64,000 nt of DNA from Rhizobium croatiense (GTDB lineage: Bacteria; Pseudomonadota; Alphaproteobacteria; Rhizobiales; Rhizobiaceae). The stretch covers positions 62,001 to 126,000 of the forward strand of contig NZ_JAILYJ010000013.1 of the NCBI RefSeq assembly GCF_019793465.1. Reading direction: 5' to 3'. The notes under the pieces are model-generated. The model made no database searches. It had not been told where the DNA came from and saw nothing but the letters and a program-made list of their open reading frames with translations. Position numbers and translations under genes: made by a program. Within the stretch, counting starts at the first letter, position 1. The number at the start of each line of letters is the position of its first letter. This document shows positions 49,950 to 59,480 of the stretch, piece by piece.

Positions 49950-50183
49950 TTAGAGATCGATGATCGTGCCGCGACCGTCGTTCCAGATGCGCATCTCGCG
50001 TTGGCCGTTGTTTGCCTTGGCGCGGATCGGAGCGGGCTTCATCTTCATCGAAAGGGCGCGGCCGACCATGAGCACGGTCAGGATGCCGCCGACGGCAAGC
50101 GTCACCGAAAAGGTGAGAAGCAGCATGGCGACAAAAACGGTGGCGCCGGCAAGCATGAAGAAGATGGAGCGAATGTTCTGCAT
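49950..50183 (-). CDS. Small hypothetical membrane protein
   Basis: This 77-residue product has one long or two short hydrophobic segments (SIFFMLAGATVFVAMLLLTF, then VTLAVGGILTVLMVG) near its N-terminus, followed by a basic tail (SMKMKPAPIRAKANNG) and a C-terminal REMRIWNDGRGTIIDL. I do not recognise a family. Codon use fits its neighbours and the frame ends with a proper TAA. It is divergent from the CitE-like gene, with about 110 bp between. A short inner-membrane protein with a cytosolic tail is the most that can be said. Confidence 0.65.
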   Translation of the reverse strand: MQNIRSIFFMLAGATVFVAMLLLTFSVTLAVGGILTVLMVGRALSMKMKPAPIRAKANNGQREMRIWNDGRGTIIDL

Positions 50184-50296
50184 GGGTTTGATACCTTTCT
50201 ACAGAAAGGAATGTGGTCCTTCTTTTTTCTCTCTGCAAGGCAAGCATGGCTTTTTGTTGTCTTGCCGGGCTTTGTGAAGCTTGGCACTAATGAGTG

Positions 50297-51202
50297 ATGA
50301 GCCGAACCATACCTCTCCGTTCCCTGCATCTGCGCCGCTCGGTGCTGAGCGTGCCCGCCATCAATCTCCGGGCGCTTGAAAAGAGCCATTCCCTTGATTG
50401 CGATGCGGTTATTTTCGACCTGGAGGATTCCGTCGCGCCCGAGAAGAAGGAGCAGGCGCGGGAAAATCTGCGCGCCTTTTTTGCCGGCCCGCCACTTGCG
50501 GGCAAGGAAAGGATCATCCGCATCAATTCTTTGTCATCCGGATTCGGAGCAGCGGACTTCGATCTGGTCAAGGCGCTTTTGCCCGACGCCGTTCTCCTGC
50601 CGAAGGTGGACGAGCCTGGCGATGTCACTGATATCAGCGATCTGCTTGCCGATCCGGATGCGCCGGAGGCGCTGCGCATCTGGGCGATGATCGAGACGCC
50701 GCGCGGCGTGATGAATGTCGGAGCGATCGCCGAAGCCGGCCGCACGCCGGGCTCACGGCTCGATTGCCTCGTTGTCGGCCTCAACGATCTGCGCAAGGAA
50801 ACGGGCGTGCTTCCCCAGCCGGGACGGAACTATCTCGTGCCGTGGCTGATGCAGGTCGTCCTTGCGGTCAGGGCCAATGGGCTCGAGGCGATCGACAGCG
50901 TCTTCAACGATTTTAAGGATGCCGAAGGCTTCGACGCCGAATGCGGCCAGGGCCGCGCCATGGGTTTTGCCGGCAAGATGCTGATTCATCCCTCGCAGAT
51001 CGAAGTTGCCAACCGGCATTTCGGTCCGAGTGCGGAGGAGATTGCGGAAGCCGAGGCGGTCATATCAGCTTTTGCCGATCCTGACGCCAGGGGCCTCAAC
51101 GTCATCAATGCCAACGGACGGATGATCGAACGGCTGCATCTTGTCCAGGCCGAGGCTCTGGTTCATAAAGCTCGCCTGATTTCTGCAAGAAAGCCCGCCT
51201 GA
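50297..51202 (+). CDS. HpcH/HpaI aldolase / citrate lyase beta-like (CitE family)
   Basis: This 301-residue TIM-barrel protein resembles CitE-type C-C lyases (malyl-, mesaconyl- or citramalyl-CoA lyase). Visible motifs are LRRSVLSVPAINLRALEKS, the metal-binding AVIFDLEDSVAPEKK, IRINSL, VLLPKVDEPGDV and WAMIETPRGVMNV, followed by GFAGKMLIHPSQIEVAN near the C-terminus. No citrate lyase alpha or gamma subunit is present, so it is a stand-alone CitE-like enzyme whose CoA-ester substrate is unknown. Its TGA overlaps the next gene's ATG by one base (TGATG), giving a two-gene unit. Confidence 0.87.
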   Translation: MSRTIPLRSLHLRRSVLSVPAINLRALEKSHSLDCDAVIFDLEDSVAPEKKEQARENLRAFFAGPPLAGKERIIRINSLSSGFGAADFDLVKALLPDAVLLPKVDEPGDVTDISDLLADPDAPEALRIWAMIETPRGVMNVGAIAEAGRTPGSRLDCLVVGLNDLRKETGVLPQPGRNYLVPWLMQVVLAVRANGLEAIDSVFNDFKDAEGFDAECGQGRAMGFAGKMLIHPSQIEVANRHFGPSAEEIAEAEAVISAFADPDARGLNVINANGRMIERLHLVQAEALVHKARLISARKPA

Positions 51203-51408
51203 TGAAACTCTACCGCTTCCTGACCGGTCCCGACGACGCGTCCTTCTGCCACAAGGTCACCGCCGCCCTCAACAAGGGCTGGTCGCTGGAGGGTTCGCCG
51301 AGCTATGCCTTCAATGCCGCAACCGGCGCGATGCAGTGCGGCCAGGCCGTCGTCAAGACCGTCGAAGGCAAGGATTACGATCCGGAGATGAAACTCTCCG
51401 AGCAGTAA
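51202..51408 (+). CDS. DUF1737 small protein
   Basis: This 68-residue soluble protein carries the DUF1737 pattern: MKLYRFLTGPDDASFCHKVT, followed by LNKGWSLEGSPSYAFN and GQAVVKTVEGKDYDPEM. The family is found in many bacteria without known function. It is translationally coupled to the CitE-like gene through the TGATG overlap, which suggests a shared role or only shared transcription. The gene ends before a convergent minimal zincin gene. Confidence 0.82.
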   Translation: MKLYRFLTGPDDASFCHKVTAALNKGWSLEGSPSYAFNAATGAMQCGQAVVKTVEGKDYDPEMKLSEQ

Positions 51409-51430
51409 GACTTAATTCCAGGATAGACGC

Positions 51431-51868
51431 CTAACGCTCCGCGGCTTCCTCGGCGCTGGCCTCGATCCGCTCCATATCATCGTCGCTCAGCCCGAAATGG
51501 TGGCCGATCTCGTGGATCAGCACGTGGGTGATGATATCGCCGAGCGTCTCGTCATTCTCCGCCCAGTAATCGAGAATGGGGCGCCGGTAGAGGCGGATGC
51601 GGTTCGGCATCTCGCCGGTTTCCACCGTGAAACGTTCGGAAATGCCCCTGCCCTCGAAAAGGCCGAGCAGATCGAAAGGGGTTTCCAGCGCCATGTCCTC
51701 GAAGACGTCGTCATCGGGGAAATCCTCGATCTCGATCGTGAGATTGGTCGTCAGCTGGCGGAATTCATCCGGAAGATGGCTGTAGGCCTCCATGGCCAGC
51801 GACTCGAAGGTGCTGATCGTCGGCGCATGGCGGTCCCGCCAATCATCGCTCTGGTCTATGCGGGCCAT
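51431..51868 (-). CDS. Minimal zincin-like metallopeptidase family protein
   Basis: This 145-residue protein has the zinc motif HEIGHHFGLSDDDMERIE (HExxH, third ligand probably Asp) in the C-terminal third. The segment FDLLGLFEGRGISER before it is typical of the minimal zincin (DUF1025/MMP) family. The N-terminus is acidic and lacks a signal peptide, so it is likely cytosolic. No substrate is known for the family. It lies divergent from the SOS cassette imuA-imuB-dnaE2, with about 160 bp between starts, and the LexA box in that gap could in principle affect both. Confidence 0.85.
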   Translation of the reverse strand: MARIDQSDDWRDRHAPTISTFESLAMEAYSHLPDEFRQLTTNLTIEIEDFPDDDVFEDMALETPFDLLGLFEGRGISERFTVETGEMPNRIRLYRRPILDYWAENDETLGDIITHVLIHEIGHHFGLSDDDMERIEASAEEAAER

Positions 51869-51994
51869 GAATATTCCTTCCTTTGCGGGCCCATATAGAA
51901 CCTTTATTGCCGATTTTCGAGTGCGGAATCAAAGGCAGGAATAAATTCATAGAAAATGATTGTTGACTCTTCATTAGCTCTCTGGAATCTATAA

Positions 51995-52009
51995 GAACAT
52001 AACAGGAAC
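51995..52009 (+). promoter_or_regulatory. LexA (SOS) box upstream of imuA
   Basis: GAAC-ATAACAG-GAAC is an exact GAAC-N7-GAAC direct repeat, the reverse complement of the alphaproteobacterial LexA consensus GTTC-N7-GTTC. It ends 22 bases before the imuA start, overlapping the expected promoter. TTGACT at 51963-51968 and CTATAA at 51989-51994 are possible promoter elements, though their spacing (20 bases) is long. Confidence 0.88.
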
Positions 52010-52031
52010 AAGACGGATCGGAGTGAACGCC

Positions 52032-52976
52032 ATGGCGCAGAACGCCCTGGCGCGCGAGCGGCTTTTTGCGCTCCGCGAAACCATTGCCAGACTGGAAGGA
52101 AAGCCCGCGCCGGCATTTGCGGCCGCGGAGCGGGAAGCTTTGGCGGAAGGACGCAAGACGCGCCAGGAGCGCATTCTGCCATCCCTGCCGTTCGGGGTGG
52201 AGCTTCTCGATCGGGCGCTGGAGGGCGGCCTGCCCCTCGATGCGATTACCGAATTCCGTTCCGCGCTGTCTCGCGATGCCGGCGCGGCAAGCGGACTGGC
52301 GATGGCTGTTGCCGCGCGGCTGCAGAAACAGGAATCGGATGGCGGCAGGCTTATGCCGTTGCTCTGGATCGGCGATGCAGTCGGTACGCTGGAGGCCGGC
52401 CGTCCCTATGCTCCCGGGCTTCGGGATTTCGGGTTGAGCCCTGAGCGATTTCTCCATGCCGCGCCGCGCAAGCTGGACGAAGCGCTCTGGCTGGCGGAGA
52501 CGGCGGTGGAAAGCGCTGCTTTTTCGGCCGTCATCCTCGAAGTGCGGGGCAACCCTGCGCATTTCGGCCTGACCGAAAGTCGCAGGCTCAGTCTCAGGGC
52601 GCATGCTGCCCGCCGTCCGCTCTTTCTCGTGCGGCAGGCAGGGGTGGAGGAGGCCAGCAGTGCCGCCTTGCGCCTGCATGTCGAGCCGGGACCGTCTGGT
52701 CTGCGGCCGTTGCCGGATGGATCGAAGCTTGCCGGCAGCATCGGCAATCCGATTTTCCGTCTCACGCTGGAGAAGAGCCGCAATCCGGCCCCGCTCTCCT
52801 TTCTCCTGGAGTGGAGCCCCCATGAACGCGAATTTTTCCCTGTCACCGAACCAAACCTCATTCGTCCTCCAGGCGAACAGTCAGCGCATTCTGGCGCTCA
52901 GCTTCCCGCATCTGCCAACCGACCGTATCGCCCGCAGGCGATGGAGGCCCTCCTGGCGTTCGAAAGAGCGTCCTGA
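52032..52976 (+). CDS. imuA: ImuA, SOS mutagenesis accessory protein
   Basis: ImuA is a RecA-like accessory factor of the ImuA-ImuB-DnaE2 mutasome used for damage-induced mutagenesis. The 314 residues show the characteristic LPSLPFGVELLDRALEGGLP and PLLWIGDAV, followed by YAPGLRDFGLSPERFLHAAP and VILEVRGNPAHFGLTESRRL (motifs DFGLSPERFL and LTESRRLSL). ATG 52032 follows GGAG (52020-52023); GTG 52023 is less likely. It is the first gene of the cassette behind a LexA box. Its last 155 bases overlap the 5' end of imuB in another frame, so its C-terminus ([20 protein letters not shown]) shares DNA with imuB. Confidence 0.92.
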   Translation: MAQNALARERLFALRETIARLEGKPAPAFAAAEREALAEGRKTRQERILPSLPFGVELLDRALEGGLPLDAITEFRSALSRDAGAASGLAMAVAARLQKQESDGGRLMPLLWIGDAVGTLEAGRPYAPGLRDFGLSPERFLHAAPRKLDEALWLAETAVESAAFSAVILEVRGNPAHFGLTESRRLSLRAHAARRPLFLVRQAGVEEASSAALRLHVEPGPSGLRPLPDGSKLAGSIGNPIFRLTLEKSRNPAPLSFLLEWSPHEREFFPVTEPNLIRPPGEQSAHSGAQLPASANRPYRPQAMEALLAFERAS

Positions 52977-54435
52977 GGCACCGCCCATCGTCTGTTCGGC
53001 CAAGCTCAACAATGCCATGCGGCTGACGGCACTGGACGAATTGGCCGAGCGGCTGGGGCTCAAAAAGGAGCAGGGCGTTGCCGAGGCGCGCGCCATGTAT
53101 CCGACGATCGAGGTGGTGGAAGAGGATCCGGCCGCCGACCGCCGGCTGCTGGAGGCAATTGCCGACTGGTGCGACCGTTATACGCCTTTGGTGGCGTTCG
53201 ACGGCAAGGACGGTCTGTTTCTCGACATTACCGGCTGCACGCATCTTTTCGGCGGTGAGAAGGCGCTTCTCAAGGATGTTCTGTCGCGGCTCTTTCATAT
53301 GGGGATCGATGCGCGCGGCGCGATCTCATCGTCGCCGGGCCTTTCCTGGGCCGTGTCGCGTTTCGGGCAAAGCGGCGTGATCGAAGATGAGGAGACGGAG
53401 CGTGTGCTGATGTCTTTGCCGATCGCAGCCTTGCGGCTGCAAGGGCAAACCGTCGATGCGCTGAAGAAGCTCGGCCTGAAATATATCGGCGACGTCATCA
53501 ATGCGCCGCGGGCGCCGCTGACCCGCCGGTTCGGGCCGGAATTGCTGCTGCGTCTCGACCAGGCGTTAGGGCATGAAGATGAACCGGTTTCGCCCCGTCG
53601 TCCCGTCGCCAGCCTTTCGGCCGAAAGCCGTCTGATCGAGCCCATCGGAACGGAGGAACAGATCCTTGCCGTCACAAGGCAGGTCGCCGTATCGCTGCAG
53701 CCGTCGCTGGAGGCACGAGGCGCCGGCGGGCGGGTGTTCGAATTGGTTCTATTCCGCGTCGACGGCAGGGTCTTCCGTATTTCCGTCGGCGCTTCGCAAC
53801 CGCTTCGCGAACCGAAATTTATCGCCGGGCTTTTTTCCGAACGACTGCAGGCGGTCTATGACGATCTCGATGCCGGCTATGGTTTCGAGATCGTACGGCT
53901 GAATGTGTTGCAGCATGATCCCTTCAACGAAGCGCAGGCTGATTTCGAGGGCGATCGTCAGGGAGAAATCTCCCTTTCGGCTTTCGTCGACCGTGTCTCC
54001 GCCCGGCTGGGTGCGGATTGCCTGCAAAGCTTCCAACTCCGTGAGAGCCATGTGCCGGAACGCGCCGTCATCGCAGTTCCGACGATGGATAAGCTTTCAA
54101 GGCGGGGGAAGGCGGAACAGGGCGGTTCTCTCCCTTTCCGCGAAGAGCGTCCGTTGCGGCTTTTTGCAACGCCGGAGCCTGTCGAGACTATACTCGCCGA
54201 AGTGCCCGATGGCCCGCCGCAGATCTTCCGCTGGCGGCGCATGCAGCATCAAGTGGCAAAAAGCGAAGGTCCGGAGCGGATTGCCATGGAGTGGTGGATC
54301 GACGGAAGCGACGCGGAGGCGCGCGATTATTTCCGTATCGAGGATGAGGCCGGACATCGCTTCTGGATCTATCGTCGAGGTTTCTATGGTCAGGAGCTCG
54401 ACCCTCGCTGGTTCATGCACGGGGTATTCGCATGA
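52822..54435 (+). CDS. imuB: ImuB, inactive Y-family polymerase-like protein
   Basis: ImuB links the beta clamp, ImuA and DnaE2 in the SOS mutasome. The 537 residues resemble Y-family polymerases but lack the catalytic Asp at the N-terminus: [19 protein letters not shown] stands where Pol IV has an acidic metal site. [20 protein letters not shown], the helix-hairpin-helix [20 protein letters not shown] and a C-terminal extension follow. ATG 52822 ([20 protein letters not shown]) is chosen because of GGAG at 52808-52811; it overlaps imuA by 155 bases. Its TGA overlaps dnaE2 as ATGA. Confidence 0.92.
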   Translation: MNANFSLSPNQTSFVLQANSQRILALSFPHLPTDRIARRRWRPSWRSKERPEAPPIVCSAKLNNAMRLTALDELAERLGLKKEQGVAEARAMYPTIEVVEEDPAADRRLLEAIADWCDRYTPLVAFDGKDGLFLDITGCTHLFGGEKALLKDVLSRLFHMGIDARGAISSSPGLSWAVSRFGQSGVIEDEETERVLMSLPIAALRLQGQTVDALKKLGLKYIGDVINAPRAPLTRRFGPELLLRLDQALGHEDEPVSPRRPVASLSAESRLIEPIGTEEQILAVTRQVAVSLQPSLEARGAGGRVFELVLFRVDGRVFRISVGASQPLREPKFIAGLFSERLQAVYDDLDAGYGFEIVRLNVLQHDPFNEAQADFEGDRQGEISLSAFVDRVSARLGADCLQSFQLRESHVPERAVIAVPTMDKLSRRGKAEQGGSLPFREERPLRLFATPEPVETILAEVPDGPPQIFRWRRMQHQVAKSEGPERIAMEWWIDGSDAEARDYFRIEDEAGHRFWIYRRGFYGQELDPRWFMHGVFA

Positions 54436-57400
54436 AGGCCGAACGTGCATTCTTCGAGATTGGCGCGAGGACGAATTTCTCGTTTCTCGAAGGCGCCTCC
54501 GGCCCCGAGGAGATGGTCGTACAGGCCGCCCATCTCCGGCTCGGCGGCCTCGGGATTGCGGACAGGAATTCGGTTGCCGGCGTGGTCAGGGCCCATGCGC
54601 AGGCGTTGCAGATCGAGGAGAAGTACAAGAACAGACATGAGACAGATTTTCAGGCGAAGGAAGGCGAGGAAATCCTCGATCCGGTCAGGGTTCAGCCGGG
54701 TGCCCGTCTCGTCTTCTCCGATGATACGCCCGAGATTCTCGCCTATCCCAGAAACCGCCGCGGTTGGGCAAATCTCTGCCGGCTTCTCAGCGCCGGCAAT
54801 CTGAAGGAGGAGGCGGTCAAGGGAACCTGCATCCTGACGGAAGCGGAGCTCATGGAATGGGGAGACGAGATGATGCTTGCTCTCGTTCCGGATCGTACCC
54901 TTGTCGATCATCAGCAGGGCCAGTCGGCGCTGGAAGATTATCTGGAGCGGTTTCGCAGGCGATTCCGCAAGGCTATTTTTATGGCGTTGGCGCCGGCCTA
55001 TGACGGCCGCGACAGGCAGGTCTTTGCTGTGCTTGCCATGCTTGCCGCCCGAAATCGCGTGCCGTTGATTGCCACCAACCAGCCACTTTACCACCATCCT
55101 GAACGCCGGCCGCTTTCGGACGTCGTGATCGCGATCCGGGAGCATGTGCAGATATCGCAAGCCGGATTCCTGCTGGCGCCGAATGCCGAGCGTTACCTCA
55201 AGGATTCACGTGAAATGGTCCGGATCTTCCGGGACTATCCTGGTGCGATCGAGAATGCCCGGGTCTTTTTCGACAAGCTGACCTTTTCACTGAAGGAACT
55301 GGAGCATAATTATCCGCCTGAAAACGACCCCGGCGAAACGCCACAGGAGACCCTCGAAAGGCTGACGAGAGCGGGAGCAGTCAAACGCTATCCCGAGGGT
55401 GTGCCGCCCAAGGTGGCAAAGCAGATCGATTATGAACTGAAACTCATCGGTGATAAGAACTACGCGTCCTACTTCCTGACGGTTCACAGGATCATCCAAC
55501 ACGCCCGTTATGACCTTAAGGTCTTGTGCCAGGGGCGCGGATCGGCGGCGAATTCGGTCATCTGCTATTGTCTCGAAATAACGGAGGTCAATCCTGAAAA
55601 GAGCACGCTGCTCTTCGACCGCTTCATTTCGATGGATCGCGACGAACCGCCGGATATCGACGTCGATTTCGAGCATGACCGGCGTGAGGAAGTCATCCAG
55701 TTCATCTACGGACGATATGGCATCGAACATGCCGGGCTGACGGCGGGAGTGACCACCTACCGCACCCGTTCGGCCGGCCGCGAGGTCGCCAAGGCCTTCG
55801 GCCTGTCGGAGGATGTTCAGTCGGCGATCAGCAGCCTCGTCTGGGGTTGGTCGGAGGACAATCTTTCCGACAGGGATGCCAAGGCGGCCGGTCTCGACGT
55901 CAAGGATCCAGTGACCCAGAATGTGCTGCAATATGCCTCCGAGCTTCTCGGTTTCCCGCGCCACCTCACCCAGCATGTCGGCGGCTTCGTCATCACACGG
56001 GACCGGCTCGACGAGGTCGTGCCGATCATGAAGACGGCGATGCCGGATCGCTACATGATCGAATGGGACAAGGACGATCTCGACAACGTCAAGATCCTCA
56101 AAGTGGATGTGCTGGCGCTCGGCATGCTGACCTGCCTGCGGAAGGCCTTTTCGCTGCTTGAACTGCATTATGATGTCAAGAAGACGCTCGCAGACCTCGG
56201 CAACAGGGAGCATGGGGACGAGGGCAAGCCGGTCTATGAGATGATGGGCCGGGCCGATACGCTTGGTGTCTTCCAGATCGAAAGCCGGGCGCAGATGAGC
56301 ATGCTGCCGCGCCTGAAGCCGAAGATATTCTACGACCTCGTCATCGAGGTGGCGATCGTCCGACCGGGGCCGATCCAGGGCGATATGGTCCATCCCTATC
56401 TGAAACGCCGAGAACAGCGCGCCAGGAACATTCCGATCGAATATCCGAGCAAGGAGCTGGAAGCGGTGCTCGAAAGAACCCTCGGCGTGCCCCTGTTTCA
56501 GGAGCAGGCGATGCAGATCGCGATCACCGCTGCGGGCTTCAGGCCGGCAGAGGCCGACAAACTTCGCAGGGCGATGGCGACATTCAAGCGAACCGGTACG
56601 ATCGGCGATTTCGAGAAGCGCTTCATCGAGGGAATGGTCTCAAAGGATTACGATCCCGAGTTCGCAAAACAATGTTTCAATCAGATCAAAGGTTTCGGTG
56701 AGTACGGCTTTCCGGAAAGCCATGCTGCTTCCTTCGCGCTGCTGGTTTATGCCTCTTCATGGCTCAAGGCCTATTATCCCGATGTCTTCTGCGCGGCGAT
56801 GCTGAACTCCCAGCCGATGGGGTTTTATGCGCCGGCTCAGCTGGTGCGGGATGCGCGCGAGCATGGAGTAAAGATCCTGCCGGTCGACATCAATGAATCG
56901 GACTGGGATTGTACCCTTGAGGAGGCTGCCTTCGACCGGAAGGCCGTCGATTTCCGGCATGGCGAGATGGGCGGGATCATCAAGACCCGGCATGCGGTGC
57001 GGCTGGGTTTCCGGCAGATCAAGGGTCTTTCGTCGGACGATATGAAACGGCTCGTCGACAATCGCGGTCAAGAATACAGTACGGTGCGTGATCTCTGGCT
57101 GCGGTCCGGCTTGCAGAAGTCGGTCATCGAGCGGCTGGCGGATGCGGATGCGTTCCGATCCATTCATCTGTCACGGCGCGAAGCGCTTTGGGCTGTGCGG
57201 GCACTGGATGTGAAGAGTGCAGCCGAAGAACTGCCCCTTTTCGAACAGGTCCGTCATGTCGACCTTCAGCCAGAACCCGCGGCGGTGCTGCCGGATATGC
57301 TGCCGGGAGAGCAGGTGATCGAAGACTATCGTTATCTCTCCCTGTCGCTGAAAGCGCATCCGGTCTCCTTCCTGCGCGAGGAGTTCCGGAAGATCGGCAT

Positions 57401-57881
57401 CACCCGCAATGTCGATCTTCTGGCGGTGCCGAACGGAAAGAGGGTGACGATCGCCGGCCTGGTGCTCGTGCGCCAGCGGCCGGGTTCGGCCAAGGGCGTG
57501 ATCTTCATGACGCTGGAGGACGAGACCGGGGTCGCCAATGCGATCGTCTGGAACAAGATATTCGACAAATACCGGGCGATCGTCATGGGGGCTCGGCTCG
57601 TAAAAATCCGCGGCAGGCTGCAAAGCCATAGCGGCGTGATCCATACGGTCGTCGAGCATATCGAGGACATGACACCGGCGCTCGGCATCCTGCAACGCGA
57701 GGCTCGCCGTTTCGGCGCCTGCGAGCGGTCGGACGAGGTGCTGAGACCAGGAGGCGACCAGCGGGAGATCGCCGAGGCGCGGAAGGGGGCGGAATTGGAA
57801 AAACGGGTGCTGGCCGCAGGCCGCCATGCGGGCGTGGCGGAAACCGCCGAAGTCATGCCGCGCGGGCGGAATTTTCATTGA
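54432..57881 (+). CDS. dnaE2: Error-prone DNA polymerase DnaE2 (ImuC)
   Basis: DnaE2 is the alternative C-family polymerase that performs translesion synthesis in bacteria without UmuDC/Pol V. The 1149 residues contain an N-terminal PHP domain ([14 protein letters not shown]), the palm with [17 protein letters not shown] and [17 protein letters not shown] (motifs [10 protein letters not shown] and [11 protein letters not shown]), VARPGP-like [48 protein letters not shown] and the OB-fold region near FMTLEDETG. It overlaps imuB by four bases (ATGA) and completes the LexA-controlled cassette. A parS-like core TTCACGTGAA inside the gene (55205-55214) is probably chance. Confidence 0.96.
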   Translation: MKAERAFFEIGARTNFSFLEGASGPEEMVVQAAHLRLGGLGIADRNSVAGVVRAHAQALQIEEKYKNRHETDFQAKEGEEILDPVRVQPGARLVFSDDTPEILAYPRNRRGWANLCRLLSAGNLKEEAVKGTCILTEAELMEWGDEMMLALVPDRTLVDHQQGQSALEDYLERFRRRFRKAIFMALAPAYDGRDRQVFAVLAMLAARNRVPLIATNQPLYHHPERRPLSDVVIAIREHVQISQAGFLLAPNAERYLKDSREMVRIFRDYPGAIENARVFFDKLTFSLKELEHNYPPENDPGETPQETLERLTRAGAVKRYPEGVPPKVAKQIDYELKLIGDKNYASYFLTVHRIIQHARYDLKVLCQGRGSAANSVICYCLEITEVNPEKSTLLFDRFISMDRDEPPDIDVDFEHDRREEVIQFIYGRYGIEHAGLTAGVTTYRTRSAGREVAKAFGLSEDVQSAISSLVWGWSEDNLSDRDAKAAGLDVKDPVTQNVLQYASELLGFPRHLTQHVGGFVITRDRLDEVVPIMKTAMPDRYMIEWDKDDLDNVKILKVDVLALGMLTCLRKAFSLLELHYDVKKTLADLGNREHGDEGKPVYEMMGRADTLGVFQIESRAQMSMLPRLKPKIFYDLVIEVAIVRPGPIQGDMVHPYLKRREQRARNIPIEYPSKELEAVLERTLGVPLFQEQAMQIAITAAGFRPAEADKLRRAMATFKRTGTIGDFEKRFIEGMVSKDYDPEFAKQCFNQIKGFGEYGFPESHAASFALLVYASSWLKAYYPDVFCAAMLNSQPMGFYAPAQLVRDAREHGVKILPVDINESDWDCTLEEAAFDRKAVDFRHGEMGGIIKTRHAVRLGFRQIKGLSSDDMKRLVDNRGQEYSTVRDLWLRSGLQKSVIERLADADAFRSIHLSRREALWAVRALDVKSAAEELPLFEQVRHVDLQPEPAAVLPDMLPGEQVIEDYRYLSLSLKAHPVSFLREEFRKIGITRNVDLLAVPNGKRVTIAGLVLVRQRPGSAKGVIFMTLEDETGVANAIVWNKIFDKYRAIVMGARLVKIRGRLQSHSGVIHTVVEHIEDMTPALGILQREARRFGACERSDEVLRPGGDQREIAEARKGAELEKRVLAAGRHAGVAETAEVMPRGRNFH

Positions 57882-58073
57882 CGTGCATTGCGCCGGTCGG
57901 AATCATCCGGACATGCCTTCATTATGTGTGGGGGGTTACCGCCCGGAATCGCCCTCATAATTTAGACAATCTGCAACAAGCATTACCCATCGCTGCTGCC
58001 CGATGGCGCCGGACTCGAATTTTTTCTTGACAGCCACCATCTTCTTTAGCAAAAAAACACGATAGTCAGTGTC

Positions 58074-58403
58074 ATGTTTGGAAATGAAGACGTGCTTGTC
58101 TGCAGCTGCAATTATATAACCGACAAGGAAATCCGGGAGGTTATCACCAACCTTCTCGACGAAGACTGTTGGCAACTTATCGTGCCTGCGAAGGTCTACC
58201 ACGCCATGGAAAAACGCGGCCGTTGCTGCGGCTGCTTCCCCAATGTGGTCGATATCATTATCCAGACGACCGAGGAATATCACGCCCGTCGCCACTCGAC
58301 GGAGACCGAAATATTTGATTTCATGTCACGCTTGAAACAATTCCATGAGGAAAACAGGAGAGCGGACATTGAAAGGCGACAAAAAGGTCATCGAGCGGCT
58401 TAA
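58074..58403 (+). CDS. bfd: Bacterioferritin-associated ferredoxin (Bfd-like)
   Basis: This 109-residue [2Fe-2S] protein should donate electrons to bacterioferritin to release stored iron. Cluster ligands fit the Bfd CxC...CxxC pattern: Cys10 and Cys12 (LVCSCNYIT) and Cys51 and Cys54 (GRCCGCFP). E. coli Bfd is about 64 residues; this one has a 40-residue basic/acidic C-terminal tail ([20 protein letters not shown] and onward). Its last 35 bases overlap the bfr start. The 192-bp upstream gap has no convincing Irr or RirA box. Confidence 0.9.
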   Translation: MFGNEDVLVCSCNYITDKEIREVITNLLDEDCWQLIVPAKVYHAMEKRGRCCGCFPNVVDIIIQTTEEYHARRHSTETEIFDFMSRLKQFHEENRRADIERRQKGHRAA

Positions 58404-58854
58404 CGAGGCACTGTTCCTCGAGCTCGGGGCGGTCAATCAATATTGGGTTCATTATCGACTTCTCGAGGACTGGGGCTACACCAAGCTCGCTAAGAAGGAG
58501 CGGGCCGAATCCATCGAAGAAATGCACCATGCCGACAGGCTTGTCGCGCGCATCATCTTCCTCGAAGGCCATCCCAATCTGCAGACTCTGGCGCCCCTGC
58601 GCATCGGCCAGAACGTCAAGGAAGTGCTGGAAGCCGATCTTGCCGGCGAATATGACGCCCGCACCGCCTACAAGAAGTCGCGCGATATCTGTCACGAGGC
58701 CGGCGACTACGTTTCCATGAAACTCTTCGAAGAATTACTGGCGGATGAGGAGGGCCATATCGACTTCCTCGAAACGCAGATCGATCTGCTCGAGAAAATC
58801 GGCGAGAGCAAATACGGCCAGCTCAACGCCGATTCCGCCAACGAAGCCGAATAA
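58369..58854 (+). CDS. bfr: Bacterioferritin Bfr
   Basis: Bfr is the haem-containing iron-storage protein that forms a 24-subunit shell. Starting at TTG 58369 the 161 residues align with E. coli Bfr from its first residue ([15 protein letters not shown]). The ferroxidase ligands are present: Glu18, Tyr25, Glu51, His54 and the [11 protein letters not shown] segment. The haem ligand Met52 (EEMHHADR) is also present. AGGAG at 58356-58360 fits the TTG with eight bases spacing. The start lies inside bfd, overlapping its last 35 bases, so bfr translation may depend on bfd. Confidence 0.95.
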   Translation: MKGDKKVIERLNEALFLELGAVNQYWVHYRLLEDWGYTKLAKKERAESIEEMHHADRLVARIIFLEGHPNLQTLAPLRIGQNVKEVLEADLAGEYDARTAYKKSRDICHEAGDYVSMKLFEELLADEEGHIDFLETQIDLLEKIGESKYGQLNADSANEAE

Positions 58855-58865
58855 TTCGGATGGAA

Positions 58866-58894
58866 ATGCCGGCCGCTCCACGCGGTCGGCATCT
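58866..58894 (+). terminator. Terminator of bfd-bfr
   Basis: ATGCCGGCCGC (58866-58876) pairs with GCGGTCGGCAT (58882-58892), one G-U pair, around a 5-base loop. A short weak tail CTTCAATT follows. Confidence 0.65.
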
Positions 58895-58922
58895 TCAATT
58901 CACATCTGCGGGCAACAGGCGC

Positions 58923-59456
58923 TCAGTCTTCGGCCTGTAGCGCTGCCAGATGCCGGAACTCGGCGATCACCTGGTCATAAACGGCGCGCTTGAAGGGGAC
59001 GATCAGGCCGGGCAGCTCCTGCATCGGCTTCCATTCCCAGGCATCGAATTCCGGATCATGACCGCCCGGCGGCGGGTTGATGGCGATCTCGCTTTCGTCG
59101 CCCTCGAAGCGGAAGGCGAACCAGCGCTGTGTCTGGCCGCGGAACTTTCCTTTCAATCCGATGCCGATCAGCGCCGGCGGCAGATCATAGTTGATCCAGT
59201 TGCTCGCCTCGGCAAGCAGGGTCACCGTTCTGATCCCGGTTTCCTCATAGAGCTCACGATAGGCGGCGTCCAAGGGATCCTCGCCCTTGTCGATGCCGCC
59301 CTGGGGCATCTGCCACAGCTGCGGCGAGCCGTCATATTCGGAATTGCCGTCGGGGATCCGTCGTCCGGCCCAGACCAGGCCATCGCGGTTCAGGATCATG
59401 ACGCCGACGCATGGACGGTAGGGCAGATCCTCGGCTTTCACGGTCGCCTGGCTCAT
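58923..59456 (-). CDS. rppH: RNA pyrophosphohydrolase RppH (Nudix)
   Basis: RppH removes pyrophosphate from 5'-triphosphate RNA ends and so starts RNase E-dependent decay; relatives were first named IalA invasion proteins. The 177 residues start with [21 protein letters not shown] and contain the Nudix box from GGID through REL to EETG (motifs GGIDKGE and RELYEETGI). The C-terminal [20 protein letters not shown] matches RppH. GGAG precedes ATG 59456. It lies 24 bases after the deacetylase-like gene, last in the minus-strand rlmH-envC-ctpA operon. Confidence 0.95.
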   Translation of the reverse strand: MSQATVKAEDLPYRPCVGVMILNRDGLVWAGRRIPDGNSEYDGSPQLWQMPQGGIDKGEDPLDAAYRELYEETGIRTVTLLAEASNWINYDLPPALIGIGLKGKFRGQTQRWFAFRFEGDESEIAINPPPGGHDPEFDAWEWKPMQELPGLIVPFKRAVYDQVIAEFRHLAALQAED

Positions 59457-59480
59457 CTTCTTCTCCGTTCAGGAATTCTC

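Noticed and set aside
55202-55217. GGATTCACGTGAAATG inside dnaE2 as another parS
   Set aside because: Only 12 of 16 consensus positions match and it encodes ordinary DnaE2 residues (DSREMV). Probably chance.
57958-57980. TTTAGACAATCTGCAAC upstream of bfd as an Irr (ICE) box
   Set aside because: Only the left six bases match the rhizobial ICE palindrome; the right half does not.
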